A DNA stretch of 64,000 nt, taken from NCBI GenBank assembly GCA_963747985.1, contig CAVVHG010000007.1, positions 494,214 to 558,213 on the forward strand, written 5' to 3'. A program made the translations under genes and the position numbers. Numbering within the stretch: the stretch's first letter is position 1; the number at the start of each line of letters is the position of its first letter. The DNA comes from JACADW01 sp963747985 (GTDB lineage: Bacteria; Acidobacteriota; UBA6911). Positions 50,842 to 62,668 of the stretch are shown piece by piece. The notes beneath the pieces were generated by a model that did not search any database, had not been told where the DNA came from, and was given only the letters and a program-made list of their open reading frames with translations.

Positions 50842-51216
50842 TTGCCAACCTTCAATCAGCTGGTTAAGTCTGGCCGAAAGAAGATCAGTTACAAGACTAA
50901 GAGTCCGGCTTTGCAGGGGTGTCCCCAGCGCAGGGGAGTTTGCACGAGGGTCTATACTACGACCCCGAAGAAACCAAACTCAGCGCTGCGCAAAGTAGCA
51001 CGTGTCCGGCTCACCAACGGGATCGAGGTTACTACCTATATCCCCGGTGTCGGGCACAATCTGCAGGAACACTCCATCGTGATGATTCGCGGTGGACGTG
51101 TCAAGGACCTCCCTGGGGTTCGCTACCATGTGGTGCGGGGAACTTTGGATTCCGTCGGAGTGCAGGATCGCAAGAACTCCCGCTCCAAGTACGGTGCCAA
51201 GCGACCCAAAAGCTGA
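50842..51216 (+). CDS. rpsL: 30S ribosomal protein S12
   Basis: S12 of the decoding site. The 124 residues carry CTRVYTTTPKKPNSALRKVA with the Lys at the streptomycin-sensitive position and DLPGVRYHVVRG. TTG start gives the family N-terminus MPTFNQLV; AAGGAGA lies about 8 nt upstream. First gene of the str operon. Confidence 0.97.
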   Translation: MPTFNQLVKSGRKKISYKTKSPALQGCPQRRGVCTRVYTTTPKKPNSALRKVARVRLTNGIEVTTYIPGVGHNLQEHSIVMIRGGRVKDLPGVRYHVVRGTLDSVGVQDRKNSRSKYGAKRPKS

Positions 51217-51363
51217 TCACTCCTTCATTAATTCGTCAAAGGGTGACGGGTTCCCGGCCCGCTGGATTCTTCGGATGGCGACAGACGGTGCCGACGAGAA
51301 TCGCTCCAGGGGGCACTGTCGCCTGAGGCGACGCTTATCGCGGAGAGTGGGAGATCTTTTGCT
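51217..51363 (+). promoter_or_regulatory. rpsL-rpsG intercistronic region, possible S7 control site
   Basis: A 147-nt gap inside the operon holds a stem (GTCGCC at 51318-51323 with GGCGAC at 51327-51332). In E. coli, S7 binds the matching gap to repress its own operon. Whether this RNA folds alike was not tested. Confidence 0.35.
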
Positions 51364-51834
51364 ATGCCGAGGAGAAGAGAAGTACCCAAGCGGGAGACTC
51401 TGCCCGATCCGATTTTCAGCAGCACGCTGGTGACGAAGTTCGTCAACTGCATGATGGTGGGCGGCAAGAAGAGTGTTGCAGAGCACAATTTCTACGGCGC
51501 GCTGGATCTGATCAAGGATCGTACGAAGGATGATCCTGTCAGGGTCTTCAAGAAGGCTCTCGACATGGTGAGACCGGTGCTCGAGGTGAAGTCCCGCAGG
51601 GTCGGAGGGGCCACCTATCAGGTGCCGGTGGAAGTGGCCCAGGATCGCCGGACTTCGCTCGCGATTCGCTGGGTGATTTCGAACGCGCGCGGGCGCGGCG
51701 AAAAGACGATGCGGGAGAAGCTTGCCGCCGAGATACTGGATGCGAGCAACAACCGCGGCGGCGCTATCAAGAAGAAAGAGGATACCCACCGGATGGCGGA
51801 GGCCAACAAGGCTTTCGCGCATTACCGCTGGTAA
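51364..51834 (+). CDS. rpsG: 30S ribosomal protein S7
   Basis: Primary 16S-binding head protein of 156 residues. MPRRREVPKRETLPDPIFSS, KFVNCMMVGGKKSVAEHNFY and WVISNARGRGEKTMREKLA are typical. Length is normal. GAGAGTGGGAGA precedes the ATG; fusA begins 12 nt later. Confidence 0.97.
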   Translation: MPRRREVPKRETLPDPIFSSTLVTKFVNCMMVGGKKSVAEHNFYGALDLIKDRTKDDPVRVFKKALDMVRPVLEVKSRRVGGATYQVPVEVAQDRRTSLAIRWVISNARGRGEKTMREKLAAEILDASNNRGGAIKKKEDTHRMAEANKAFAHYRW

Positions 51835-51846
51835 GAAGGATTCACC

Positions 51847-53940
<2,094 letters not shown>

Positions 53941-53962
53941 AAACGCATCAGGAGGATAGGCC

Positions 53963-55150
<1,188 letters not shown>

Positions 55151-55162
55151 GGCAGGGACGCT

Positions 55163-55489
55163 ATGTTGAATGAGAAGATCCGAATCAGGCTGAAAGCTTA
55201 CGATTACCGCGTTCTCGACCAGTCGACTTCAGAGATCGTTGAGATTGCCAAGAGGACCGGTTCGCGGGTCTCGGGTCCGATCCCGCTGCCTACGATCAAG
55301 AACAAGTTCTGCGTCCTCCGCTCGCCCCATGTGGACAAGAAATCGCGAGAGCAGTTTGAGATTCGGACTCACAAGCGGCTGGTCGACATCCTGGAACCGA
55401 CGCCGCAGACAGTCGATGCCCTGATGAAGCTGGATCTGCCGGCGGCGATCGACGTGGAAATCAAGGCGTTCGGGACTGACCACAAATAG
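55163..55489 (+). CDS. rpsJ: 30S ribosomal protein S10
   Basis: S10 of the 30S head, also part of NusB antitermination. The 108 residues carry KIRIRLKAYDYRVLDQSTSE, PLPTIKNKFCVLRSPHVDKK and EQFEIRTHKRLVDI. First gene of the S10 operon, 12 nt after tuf, so it is cotranscribed with the str genes. Confidence 0.97.
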   Translation: MLNEKIRIRLKAYDYRVLDQSTSEIVEIAKRTGSRVSGPIPLPTIKNKFCVLRSPHVDKKSREQFEIRTHKRLVDILEPTPQTVDALMKLDLPAAIDVEIKAFGTDHK

Positions 55490-55599
55490 GGCACGGAGGA
55501 TCGTGCCGGCCCTGAATGACATGGCTTTCCACGGAGCGGCGACCACAGCCTGAGCGAGAGGACGGACGCTCGGCGCACGACAGCGCGAGGGAAAGAGAA

Positions 55600-56229
55600 A
55601 TGGTGGATGGACTCATAGGAATCAAGGTCGGGATGACCCAGGTCTTTGCCGAGGACGGGACTGTCGTCCCCGTCACCGTGATCAGGACCGGCCCGTGCGT
55701 GGTAGTTCAGAAGAAAGTCCGTGAGAAGGACGGCTACGACGCGGTGCAACTGGGGCTGGTGGAGTTCGTGCGACCGGCGCGGGTCGGGAAGCCGCGGGCC
55801 GGCCATTTCAAGAAGGCCGGCGTACCGCCTTGCCGCGTCATGCGCGAGTTCGCCTGCGGCGGAACGGAAGATGCACTGAAGGTCGGCGACCAGATCCTGG
55901 TCGGACAGGTCTTCCAGGCGAAAGACAAGGTGGACGTCATCGGGACAAGCAAGGGCAAAGGCTTCGCAGGCTTGGTCAAGCGCCATCATTTTGGCGGAGG
56001 GGGCGCTTCCCACGGTTCCATGTTCCATCGTGCGCCCGGATCGATCGGCGGGTCGGCCTTCCCGAGTCGCGTCCTCCCGGGCATGCGGGCGGCAGGACAC
56101 ATGGGAAGCGAGCGAGTTACGACACAGAACCTGAGCGTCGTACGCATCCAGGACCAGGAGAACCTGCTGCTCGTCAGGGGCGCGGTTCCGGGACGCAACG
56201 GCGGATACGTGCTTGTGAAGAAGGCTTGA
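55600..56229 (+). CDS. rplC: 50S ribosomal protein L3
   Basis: Early 50S assembly protein that reaches the peptidyl transferase region. The 209 residues begin MVDGLIGIKVGMTQVF and carry GTSKGKGFAGLVKRHHFGGG and GMRAAGHMGSERVT. ATG at 55600 has GAGGGAAAG upstream; the frame is open 84 nt further without homology. Confidence 0.96.
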   Translation: MVDGLIGIKVGMTQVFAEDGTVVPVTVIRTGPCVVVQKKVREKDGYDAVQLGLVEFVRPARVGKPRAGHFKKAGVPPCRVMREFACGGTEDALKVGDQILVGQVFQAKDKVDVIGTSKGKGFAGLVKRHHFGGGGASHGSMFHRAPGSIGGSAFPSRVLPGMRAAGHMGSERVTTQNLSVVRIQDQENLLLVRGAVPGRNGGYVLVKKA

Positions 56230-56288
56230 GGAACAAATGAGGGATTGCGAATCGCAGATGAGAGACCGCTGCAGGGAATCGCGCGCCG

Positions 56289-56324
56289 TCGTCATCAGCC
56301 GTTCGTCATTCGGGACTCGTCATT
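56289..56324 (+). repeat. 14-nt tandem repeat in the rplC-rplD gap
   Basis: TCGTCAT occurs at 56289, 56303 and 56317, exactly 14 nt apart; the bases between differ. The gap (116 nt) is long for this operon. A further TCGTCATTC is found upstream of rplN (about 60539). Confidence 0.5.
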
Positions 56325-56345
56325 GGTCTTTCAGCGGGGTCAGTA

Positions 56346-56972
56346 ATGGCCGAGATTGATATCAGGAACCTCCAGAACGAGGTGGTCGGAAAACTGGAGT
56401 TGTCGGACGAGGTGTTCAAGGCGGAGTTGAACGAGCCTCTCATATGGGAGGCGGTCCGGCATTACGCCGACTCGCTTCGGACGGGAACGGCCGCGACCAA
56501 GACGCGCGCCGAGGTCAGCGGAAGCGGGAAGAAGCTGTGGCGCCAGAAGGGCACGGGGCGCGCGCGCATCGGCAGCATCCGCAGCCCGCTGTGGCGACAC
56601 GGCGGTACCGTCCACGGGCCGCAGCCGAGGGACTACTCCTACCGGTTCCCGCGCAAGAAGCTGCGCGGGGCGATGCGCTCGGCGCTGTCCGCCAAGCTGG
56701 GCGAGAACCTGGTGACCGTCGTCGACTCCTTCAGCCTCGAGTCGAACAAGACGGGGGAATTCCTGAAGGTTCTCAAGGGTCTCTGTGGTTCGGGCAAGGT
56801 GCTGATCGTTGAGTCGGCCGCCAACCGGAACCTGGAGCTCTCTTCACGCAACCTGCCGAACGTGAAGCTGGTTCCGGGCAACGGCGTGAACATCCGCGAC
56901 ATCCTGAACCACCGGGTGCTTCTCTTTTCCAAGGATGCGATTCTCCAGGTGCAGGAGGTACTGAGCCGATGA
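56346..56972 (+). CDS. rplD: 50S ribosomal protein L4
   Basis: L4 lines the exit tunnel; in E. coli it also represses the S10 operon. The 208 residues have the tunnel loop GTGRARIGSIRSPLWRHGGT and SYRFPRKKLRGAMRSALS. Overlaps rplW by 4 nt (ATGA), so the two are coupled. Confidence 0.96.
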   Translation: MAEIDIRNLQNEVVGKLELSDEVFKAELNEPLIWEAVRHYADSLRTGTAATKTRAEVSGSGKKLWRQKGTGRARIGSIRSPLWRHGGTVHGPQPRDYSYRFPRKKLRGAMRSALSAKLGENLVTVVDSFSLESNKTGEFLKVLKGLCGSGKVLIVESAANRNLELSSRNLPNVKLVPGNGVNIRDILNHRVLLFSKDAILQVQEVLSR

Positions 56973-57262
56973 GCCGCGCGCACGAGGTTTTGAGACTTCC
57001 CGTAATCACCGAGAAGAGTACGCACCTCAAAGAGAACCTGCGTACGATGACCTTCAAGGTGGCGCGGGATGCCAACAAGAGCGAGATAAAGGAAGCGGTC
57101 GAACGGATTTTCAAGGTCAAGGTGGAGAGCGTGCGCACGGCGAGTTTCCATGGGAAGATGCGCCGTCAGGGACGTTACTCCGGACGAAGGCCGGACTGGA
57201 AGAAGGCTTACGTCACTCTCAGGGAAGGGGAAAAGATGGTCGAGTTCTCCGAGACCGTCTAG
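56969..57262 (+). CDS. rplW: 50S ribosomal protein L23
   Basis: L23 stands at the tunnel exit and docks SRP and trigger factor. The 97 residues show LRLPVITEKSTHLKENLRTM, KSEIKEAVERIFKVKVESVR and RRPDWKKAYVTL. Length is usual. Confidence 0.96.
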   Translation: MSRAHEVLRLPVITEKSTHLKENLRTMTFKVARDANKSEIKEAVERIFKVKVESVRTASFHGKMRRQGRYSGRRPDWKKAYVTLREGEKMVEFSETV

Positions 57263-57286
57263 TCCAGAGCAGGAGCGTACAAGGCC

Positions 57287-58114
57287 ATGGCGATCAAATC
57301 ATACAGGCCCACCTCACCGGCGATCAGGTTCCGGACGACCCTGATCAACGATGACCTGTCGCGGGAGCGGCCCCTGAAGAGGCTGACCGAACCGCGGCAG
57401 CGCATCTCGGGTCGGGATAACAAAGGGCACCTCCAGGTTCGGCATCGCGGGGGCGGGCACAAGAAGCTTTACCGGGTGATCGACTTCCGGAGGGACAAGC
57501 GGGATATACCGGCGAACGTCGCCGCGCTCGAATACGATCCCAACCGGTCGGCGCGCATCGCGCTGCTTTCGTATGCGGACGGGGAGAAGCGGTACATCCT
57601 GGCCCCGAACGGGCTCACCGTGGGAGCGACCGTGCTGGCAGGCGAAGGCGCGGACATCCTGGTCGGCAACGCCCTGCCCCTGAAGAACATCCCCCTGGGG
57701 ACGATGGTGCACAACATCGAAATGAAAAAGGGCAAGGGCGGACAGATGGCCCGCGCCGCCGGAGTCGCTGCTCAGCTGCTGGCAAAGGAGTCAGGCTACG
57801 CGCAGCTGAAAATGCCCTCGGGCGAGACCAGGATGGTTCACCTCGACTGCTATGCGACCGTCGGCCAGGTGGGGAACCTGGACCATGAGAACATCTCTAT
57901 CGGCAAGGCGGGGCGTACCCGTTGGCTGGGACGCAGGCCCACCGTGCGCGGCGTCGTGATGAACCCGATCGATCATCCGCACGGGGGCGGGGAAGGGAAG
58001 ACCTCGGGCGGCCGCAACCCGGTCAGCCCGTGGGGGCAGCCCACAAAGGGTTTCAAGACGCGGAACAACAAACGGACGCAGCGCTTCATTATGAAACGCC
58101 GCGACAAGAAGTAG
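57287..58114 (+). CDS. rplB: 50S ribosomal protein L2
   Basis: Largest 50S core protein, needed for subunit joining and peptidyl transfer. The 275 residues include the RNA-binding KRRDIPANVA-like region (RRDKRDIPANVAALEYDPNR) and the conserved C-terminal RGVVMNPIDHPHGGGEGKTS with the functional His. Complete. Confidence 0.97.
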   Translation: MAIKSYRPTSPAIRFRTTLINDDLSRERPLKRLTEPRQRISGRDNKGHLQVRHRGGGHKKLYRVIDFRRDKRDIPANVAALEYDPNRSARIALLSYADGEKRYILAPNGLTVGATVLAGEGADILVGNALPLKNIPLGTMVHNIEMKKGKGGQMARAAGVAAQLLAKESGYAQLKMPSGETRMVHLDCYATVGQVGNLDHENISIGKAGRTRWLGRRPTVRGVVMNPIDHPHGGGEGKTSGGRNPVSPWGQPTKGFKTRNNKRTQRFIMKRRDKK

Positions 58115-58126
58115 GAGGTTGGCTGC

Positions 58127-58423
58127 ATGACCAGATCGGTAAAGAAGGGCCCGTTCGTCGACGATCACCTGATGCAAAAGACGCGCATCGCCAAGGCCTC
58201 ATCCAGCAGGGTCGTCATCAAGACCTGGTCCCGGCGATCCACGATCATACCCGACATGGTCGGGCTGACGCTTGCAGTCCACAACGGAAAGAAGTTCATC
58301 CCGATTTACATTTCCGAGAACATGGTCAGCCACAAGCTGGGAGAGTTCGCTCCTACCCGGATTTTCAAGGGTCACACGACCAGGGTTGCGGAAAAGGCGA
58401 CGCCAGTTAAGCCGCCTGCCTAG
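58127..58423 (+). CDS. rpsS: 30S ribosomal protein S19
   Basis: S19 of the 30S head, bound by RimM during assembly. 98 residues with TRSVKKGPFVDDHLMQKT, TWSRRSTIIPDMVGLTLAVH and KLGEFAPTRIFKGHT. Starts 12 nt after rplB. Confidence 0.97.
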   Translation: MTRSVKKGPFVDDHLMQKTRIAKASSSRVVIKTWSRRSTIIPDMVGLTLAVHNGKKFIPIYISENMVSHKLGEFAPTRIFKGHTTRVAEKATPVKPPA

Positions 58424-58495
58424 GGAGAATCCACGGCGGATGCCGATTGTCCGGCCCGATAGCGGCCGCCGAGTCATGAGCGACGGAAGCAGACT

Positions 58496-58849
58496 ATGGA
58501 AGCAATTGCGAAAGGCAAATATCTGAAGGGAAGCCCGCAGAAGGCGCGCCTGGTCATCGACCTCATACGTGGGAAGAACGTCCAGGAGGCGCTGGCGATC
58601 CTCCGCTTCACCAAGAAGAGGGCCACGCGGGCCATCGAAAAGGTGCTGCTGTCAGCGGTAGCAAATGCCCGGGAAAAGAACGCCACGGCCGACGTGGACC
58701 GGTTCGTCGTCGATCGCGCCGTCGTGGACATGGGACCGACGAAGTGGCGCCGCCGCGTTCGTCCGGCGCCCATGGGCCGGGCCTACCGGGAGCAGCGCCG
58801 GTACAAGCACATTACCATCTCGATCAAGGGCAGCGACGTAGAGAAATAG
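58496..58849 (+). CDS. rplV: 50S ribosomal protein L22
   Basis: L22 forms part of the narrow point of the exit tunnel. 117 residues with KYLKGSPQKARLVIDLIRGK and the tunnel hairpin RAPMGRAYREQRRYKHITI-like segment (MGRAYREQRRYKHITISIKG). ACGGAAGC precedes the ATG. Confidence 0.96.
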   Translation: MEAIAKGKYLKGSPQKARLVIDLIRGKNVQEALAILRFTKKRATRAIEKVLLSAVANAREKNATADVDRFVVDRAVVDMGPTKWRRRVRPAPMGRAYREQRRYKHITISIKGSDVEK

Positions 58850-58862
58850 GGGAGGTTGCGTC

Positions 58863-59513
58863 TTGGGTCAGAAAGTTCATCCGTACGGCTTCAGGCTTGG
58901 AATCAACCGGACGTGGCGCTCGCGCTGGTTCGCCCGGAAGGATTATGGAGCTCTCCTGCTGGAAGACTTGAATCTGAAGCTCATGCTTAAGAAGAAGTTC
59001 TTCCATGCCGGCATTTCCCACATCGAAATCGAGCGGGCAGCGAACAAGCTCACGATCATCATCTTCACGGCCCGCCCCGGCATCATCGTCGGCAAGAAGG
59101 GGAGCGAGATCGAGAAGTTGAAGAAGGACCTGCAGGCGCTGACCGGCAGGGATGTGAACCTCAAGATCCAGGAGGTCAACAAGCCGGAACTGGACTCCCA
59201 GCTTGTCTCCGAAGGGATCGCACAGCAACTGGAGAAGCGGATTGCATTCCGCCGTGCGATGCGCCGGGCTGTCGACAGCACGCTGCGCTTCGGCGCCAAG
59301 GGGATCAAGGTCCGCGTGTCCGGCCGTCTCAACGGTGCCGAAATCGCGCGCACGGAGTGGTATCTGCACGGGCAGCTGCCCCTTCACACGCTGCGCGCCG
59401 ACATCGATTACGGTTTCGCCCAGGCTTACACCACCTACGGCGTGATCGGAATCAAGGTCTGGATCTACAAGGGCGAGGTGTTCGACGTCCTGAAGCCGGA
59501 ACGGGCACGGTAA
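58863..59513 (+). CDS. rpsC: 30S ribosomal protein S3
   Basis: S3 guards the mRNA entry site and has helicase activity. 216 residues with GQKVHPYGFRLGINRTWRSR, a KH domain (RPGIIVGKKGSEIEKLKKDL) and KGIKVRVSGRLNGAEIART. TTG start gives the family N-terminus; GGGGAGG lies upstream. Confidence 0.97.
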   Translation: MGQKVHPYGFRLGINRTWRSRWFARKDYGALLLEDLNLKLMLKKKFFHAGISHIEIERAANKLTIIIFTARPGIIVGKKGSEIEKLKKDLQALTGRDVNLKIQEVNKPELDSQLVSEGIAQQLEKRIAFRRAMRRAVDSTLRFGAKGIKVRVSGRLNGAEIARTEWYLHGQLPLHTLRADIDYGFAQAYTTYGVIGIKVWIYKGEVFDVLKPERAR

Positions 59514-59537
59514 CCCGTTTCCAGGGAGTAGTTGCTC

Positions 59538-59960
59538 ATGTTGATGCCGAAGAAAGTCAAATATCGAAAACAGCAGAAGGGCAAGCGCCGCGGGAAAGCC
59601 TGGCGCGGCTCTGAAGTGACTTTCGGGGAGTACGGGTTGAAGGCCCTCGAAACCGGCTGGGTAACCGATCGTCAGATCGAGGCGGGACGCGTCGCGATCA
59701 CGCGCTTCGTCAAGCGCGGCGGCAAAATCTGGATTCGGGTCTTCCCCGACAAGCCGATCACGAAGAAACCCGCCGAGACCCGTATGGGAAAAGGGAAGGG
59801 CGCGCCGGAAGGCTGGGTCGCCGTGGTTCGCCCGGGCAAGATCCTGTATGAGATGGAGGGGGTCACCGAGGAAGTGGCCCAGGAAGCGATGCGGCTTGCG
59901 GCACACAAGCTTTCTGTAAAATCCAGGTTCGTGAAGCGTTTTGGCAAGGGGGAGGCATGA
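59538..59960 (+). CDS. rplP: 50S ribosomal protein L16
   Basis: L16 helps position tRNA in the A and P sites. 140 residues with MLMPKKVKYRKQQKGKRRGK and MGKGKGAPEGWVAVVRPGKI. ATG at 59538 matches the family; an upstream TTG is not needed. Overlaps rpmC by 4 nt. Confidence 0.97.
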   Translation: MLMPKKVKYRKQQKGKRRGKAWRGSEVTFGEYGLKALETGWVTDRQIEAGRVAITRFVKRGGKIWIRVFPDKPITKKPAETRMGKGKGAPEGWVAVVRPGKILYEMEGVTEEVAQEAMRLAAHKLSVKSRFVKRFGKGEA

Positions 59961-60169
59961 AAGCTTCCAAGTTGAGGGACATGACCAGGGAAGATCTTTT
60001 GCAGGAGGAGTCGACCCTCCGGGAGCGGCTTTTCCGCCTGAGATTCCAGGCGGCCACCGGCCAGCTGGAAAGCGCCTCGAAGGTGCACGGTGTCCGTAAG
60101 GATATTGCGCGGATCCTCACCGTCCTGCATGAGAAGGAAGAGCCCAGGCAAGAGAAAGAGAAGAAGTAG
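59957..60169 (+). CDS. rpmC: 50S ribosomal protein L29
   Basis: Small helical protein at the tunnel exit. 70 residues with KLRDMTREDLLQEESTLRER and VHGVRKDIARILTVLHEKE. The Lys/Glu tail is a little longer than usual. Coupled to rplP by an ATGA overlap. Confidence 0.95.
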   Translation: MKASKLRDMTREDLLQEESTLRERLFRLRFQAATGQLESASKVHGVRKDIARILTVLHEKEEPRQEKEKK

Positions 60170-60188
60170 CCGGAGAGGCACGAGGAAG

Positions 60189-60458
60189 ATGACTACGCAG
60201 CCCAAGACCAGAGGATTGAGGAAGACCCGGGTAGGGATCGTTACCAGTACCGCGATGAAGAAGACGGTGACCGTCGCCGTTGACAGGTTCGTCCAGCATC
60301 CGATGTACAAGAAGACGCTGCGCCGGACCAGCAAGCTCATGGCCCATGACGAGGCGGGCACATGCAAGGTCGGGGACCGGGTATTGATTGTTGAAACACG
60401 TCCGCTGAGTGCTCGAAAGAGGTGGCGGGTAACGGAGATCCTGGTGAAAGCCAGGTGA
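60189..60458 (+). CDS. rpsQ: 30S ribosomal protein S17
   Basis: Early 16S-binding protein. 89 residues with GLRKTRVGIVTSTAMKKTVT, VAVDRFVQHPMYKKTLRRTS and the RPLSARKRWRVTEIL end. Starts 19 nt after rpmC. Confidence 0.96.
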   Translation: MTTQPKTRGLRKTRVGIVTSTAMKKTVTVAVDRFVQHPMYKKTLRRTSKLMAHDEAGTCKVGDRVLIVETRPLSARKRWRVTEILVKAR

Positions 60459-60562
60459 CTCGAATGGCGAGGCGCGAACCGCGGATGATGACCCGGGAAC
60501 AAGCGGCGTCCAAGGCTCGAAGGCGTCCATCCGTGCTTCGTCATTCCCGATAGGGGGCAGTC

Positions 60563-60931
60563 ATGATTCAGATGAGGACAATCCTGGATGTTGCGGACAA
60601 CTCGGGGGCCCGCAAGATCTCGTGCATCCACGCCAGGGGCAACCAGGTCGGACGCGTTGCGACGCTCGGCGATATCATCACCGCCAACGTCAAGGAAGCG
60701 TCTCCCGACGGCAGCGTCAAGAAGGGCGACGTAGTCAAGGCGGTCATCGTGCGGACCAGGAAGGAGTATCGCCGGAAGGATGGTACCTACATCCGGTTCG
60801 ACGACAACGCGGCCGTGCTCATCAACGATCAGAAGGAACCGATTGGAACGCGCGTATTCGGTCCGGTCAGCAGGGAGCTGAGGGACAGGGAGTTTCTGAA
60901 GATAGTATCCCTGGCACCCGAGGTGATTTAG
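60563..60931 (+). CDS. rplN: 50S ribosomal protein L14
   Basis: L14 lies at the subunit interface. 122 residues with MIQMRTILDVADNSGARKIS, VVKAVIVRTRKEYRRKDGTY and FGPVSRELRDREFLKIVSLA. First gene of the spc part; a 104-nt gap precedes it. GGGGGCAG is its ribosome site. Confidence 0.97.
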   Translation: MIQMRTILDVADNSGARKISCIHARGNQVGRVATLGDIITANVKEASPDGSVKKGDVVKAVIVRTRKEYRRKDGTYIRFDDNAAVLINDQKEPIGTRVFGPVSRELRDREFLKIVSLAPEVI

Positions 60932-60957
60932 CGGCGCGCTAGCGAGGAAGAGAGTCC

Positions 60958-61284
60958 ATGCCAAAGCTGCATATCAAGAGGAATGACCAGGTTTTCGTGC
61001 TGACGGGCAAGGACCGCGGCAAGACCGGCAAGGTGCTCAAGGTGCTTCCGGATGCCGCCCGTGCGATCGTGGAAGGGTTGAATTTCCAGCAGAAGCACAC
61101 CCGTCCCAATCCGCAGAAGAACATCAAGGGAGGGATTCTGCCCAAGGAAGCTTCGATCCACCTCTCCAACCTGATGGTGGTCTGCAAGCGCTGCAACAAG
61201 CGTGCCAGGGTAGGAATTTCGCGGGTCCAGGACGGACGCAAAGTCAGGGTCTGCAAAAACTGCGACGAGCTTCTGGATGAATAA
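60958..61284 (+). CDS. rplX: 50S ribosomal protein L24, zinc-ribbon type
   Basis: An early 50S assembly protein with KNDQVFVLTGKDRGKTGKVL near the N-terminus (KOW motif). The C-terminal part has two CxxC pairs (VVCKRCNKRARV and VRVCKNCDELLDE), likely binding zinc; E. coli L24 lacks these. 108 residues. Confidence 0.96.
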   Translation: MPKLHIKRNDQVFVLTGKDRGKTGKVLKVLPDAARAIVEGLNFQQKHTRPNPQKNIKGGILPKEASIHLSNLMVVCKRCNKRARVGISRVQDGRKVRVCKNCDELLDE

Positions 61285-61313
61285 GGGGTACGCGCCTCCT
61301 GTGAGGACTGAAC

Positions 61314-61865
61314 ATGAGTCGACTTAGAGAACTTTACAAAACGGAAGCGGTGCCCGCCCTGATGAAGCAGTTCGGGTACACGAACATCATGGCCGCACCC
61401 AGGCTGGTGAAGATAAACGTCAATATGGGGCTGGGGGAGGCCATCGCCAATGCCAAGGTGCTCGACGTGGCTGCCGAGGAACTGGCGGCGATCACCGGCC
61501 AGCGCCCCGTGGTTACCAAGGCGAAGAAATCCATTGCGGCCTTCAAGCTGAGGCAGGGGATGCCCATCGGGGTGACCGCGACGCTCCGCGGTTCCCGCAT
61601 GTACGAGTTCCTGGATCGGCTGGTGAGCGTCGCGCTGCCGCGCGTGCGCGATTTCCGGGGCGTGTCGCCGAGATCCTTTGACGGCCGCGGCAACTACACC
61701 CTGGGACTGAAGGATCAGCTGGTTTTTCCTGAGATAGATTTTGCGAAGGCGGACAAGGCGCGCGGGATGAATGTCACTGTCGTGACAAGCGCCAAGTCCG
61801 ATGAAGAGGCATACGAGTTGCTGCGGATTCTGGGCGTGCCTTTCGCCAAGAGGGAGCAACAATAG
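61314..61865 (+). CDS. rplE: 50S ribosomal protein L5
   Basis: L5 binds 5S rRNA in the central protuberance. 183 residues with MAAPRLVKINVNMGLGEAIA, KKSIAAFKLRQGMPIGVTAT and VSVALPRVRDFRGVSPRSFD. Length is normal. Confidence 0.97.
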   Translation: MSRLRELYKTEAVPALMKQFGYTNIMAAPRLVKINVNMGLGEAIANAKVLDVAAEELAAITGQRPVVTKAKKSIAAFKLRQGMPIGVTATLRGSRMYEFLDRLVSVALPRVRDFRGVSPRSFDGRGNYTLGLKDQLVFPEIDFAKADKARGMNVTVVTSAKSDEEAYELLRILGVPFAKREQQ

Positions 61866-61969
61866 ACTGGGGACCGGCCCGGAAGCGCACCCGCCGCTGC
61901 CCTGAGACACACGACGGACGGGGCGGGAAGGGGCTTCCGGCCGATTGAAACCTGAAGAGTGGAGTGATT

Positions 61970-62155
61970 GTGGCCAAAACGAGCTTGATCGCCAAAGCCC
62001 GAAGGAAACCCAAATTCAAGGCGCGCGCCTACCATCGTTGCCAGCGGTGCGGCCGCCCGCGCGGATACCTGAGAAAGTTTCAGCTCTGCCGGTTGTGTTT
62101 CAGGGAGCTGGCGCTCGCGGGCGAGATCCCGGGAGTCACGAAATCGAGCTGGTAG
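61970..62155 (+). CDS. rpsN: 30S ribosomal protein S14, zinc-binding type (Z)
   Basis: 61-residue form of S14 with two CxxC pairs (HRCQRCGRP and LCRLCFRE) that bind one zinc; the longer zinc-free form is used by E. coli. GTG at 61970 gives the family N-terminus MAKTSLIAKARRKPKFKARA; another GTG lies 6 nt before it. Confidence 0.96.
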   Translation: MAKTSLIAKARRKPKFKARAYHRCQRCGRPRGYLRKFQLCRLCFRELALAGEIPGVTKSSW

Positions 62156-62237
62156 GAGGACGAAGAGGGGCGTTCGCATCCCGCGTGTACAGACATCGCG
62201 GGGAGACGGATATGCGCCCGGCTTTGGAGCTTTGAAC

Positions 62238-62636
62238 ATGACTATGACCGACCCTATTGCTGACTTGCTGACCCGAATTCGCAACGCTGTCGCCGCGAGA
62301 CACGAGACGGTGGAGGTGCCGGCGTCGAAGATGAAGGTGGAGATCGTGCGGATTCTCAAAGAGGAGGGCTTCATCGAGGGCTATTCACTCGCCCGCGACG
62401 ATCGCCAGGGAACCATCCGGATTGTGCTCCGGTACACGTCCGGCAAGAAGCCTGTCATCAACACCCTGAACCGCGTGAGCCGGCCCGGCTGCCGTGTCTA
62501 CGCCGACCGGACGGAGATCCCGTCTATTCTGGGCGGAATCGGACTGTGCATCCTCTCAACCTCCAGGGGAATCTTCACGGGTGAACAGGCCAGGCAACAG
62601 GGGCTCGGTGGAGAAGTGCTTTGTTCGGTCAGCTGA
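62238..62636 (+). CDS. rpsH: 30S ribosomal protein S8
   Basis: Early 16S-binding protein; in E. coli it also represses the spc operon. 132 residues with MTMTDPIADLLTRIRNAVAA and the C-terminal GLCILSTSRGIFTGEQARQQ. ATG at 62238 fits the family; GGAGC precedes it. The gap after rpsN is 82 nt. Confidence 0.97.
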   Translation: MTMTDPIADLLTRIRNAVAARHETVEVPASKMKVEIVRILKEEGFIEGYSLARDDRQGTIRIVLRYTSGKKPVINTLNRVSRPGCRVYADRTEIPSILGGIGLCILSTSRGIFTGEQARQQGLGGEVLCSVS

Positions 62637-62668
62637 GCGATGCGTAAATCACAGAGCTAAGGTGGAAC

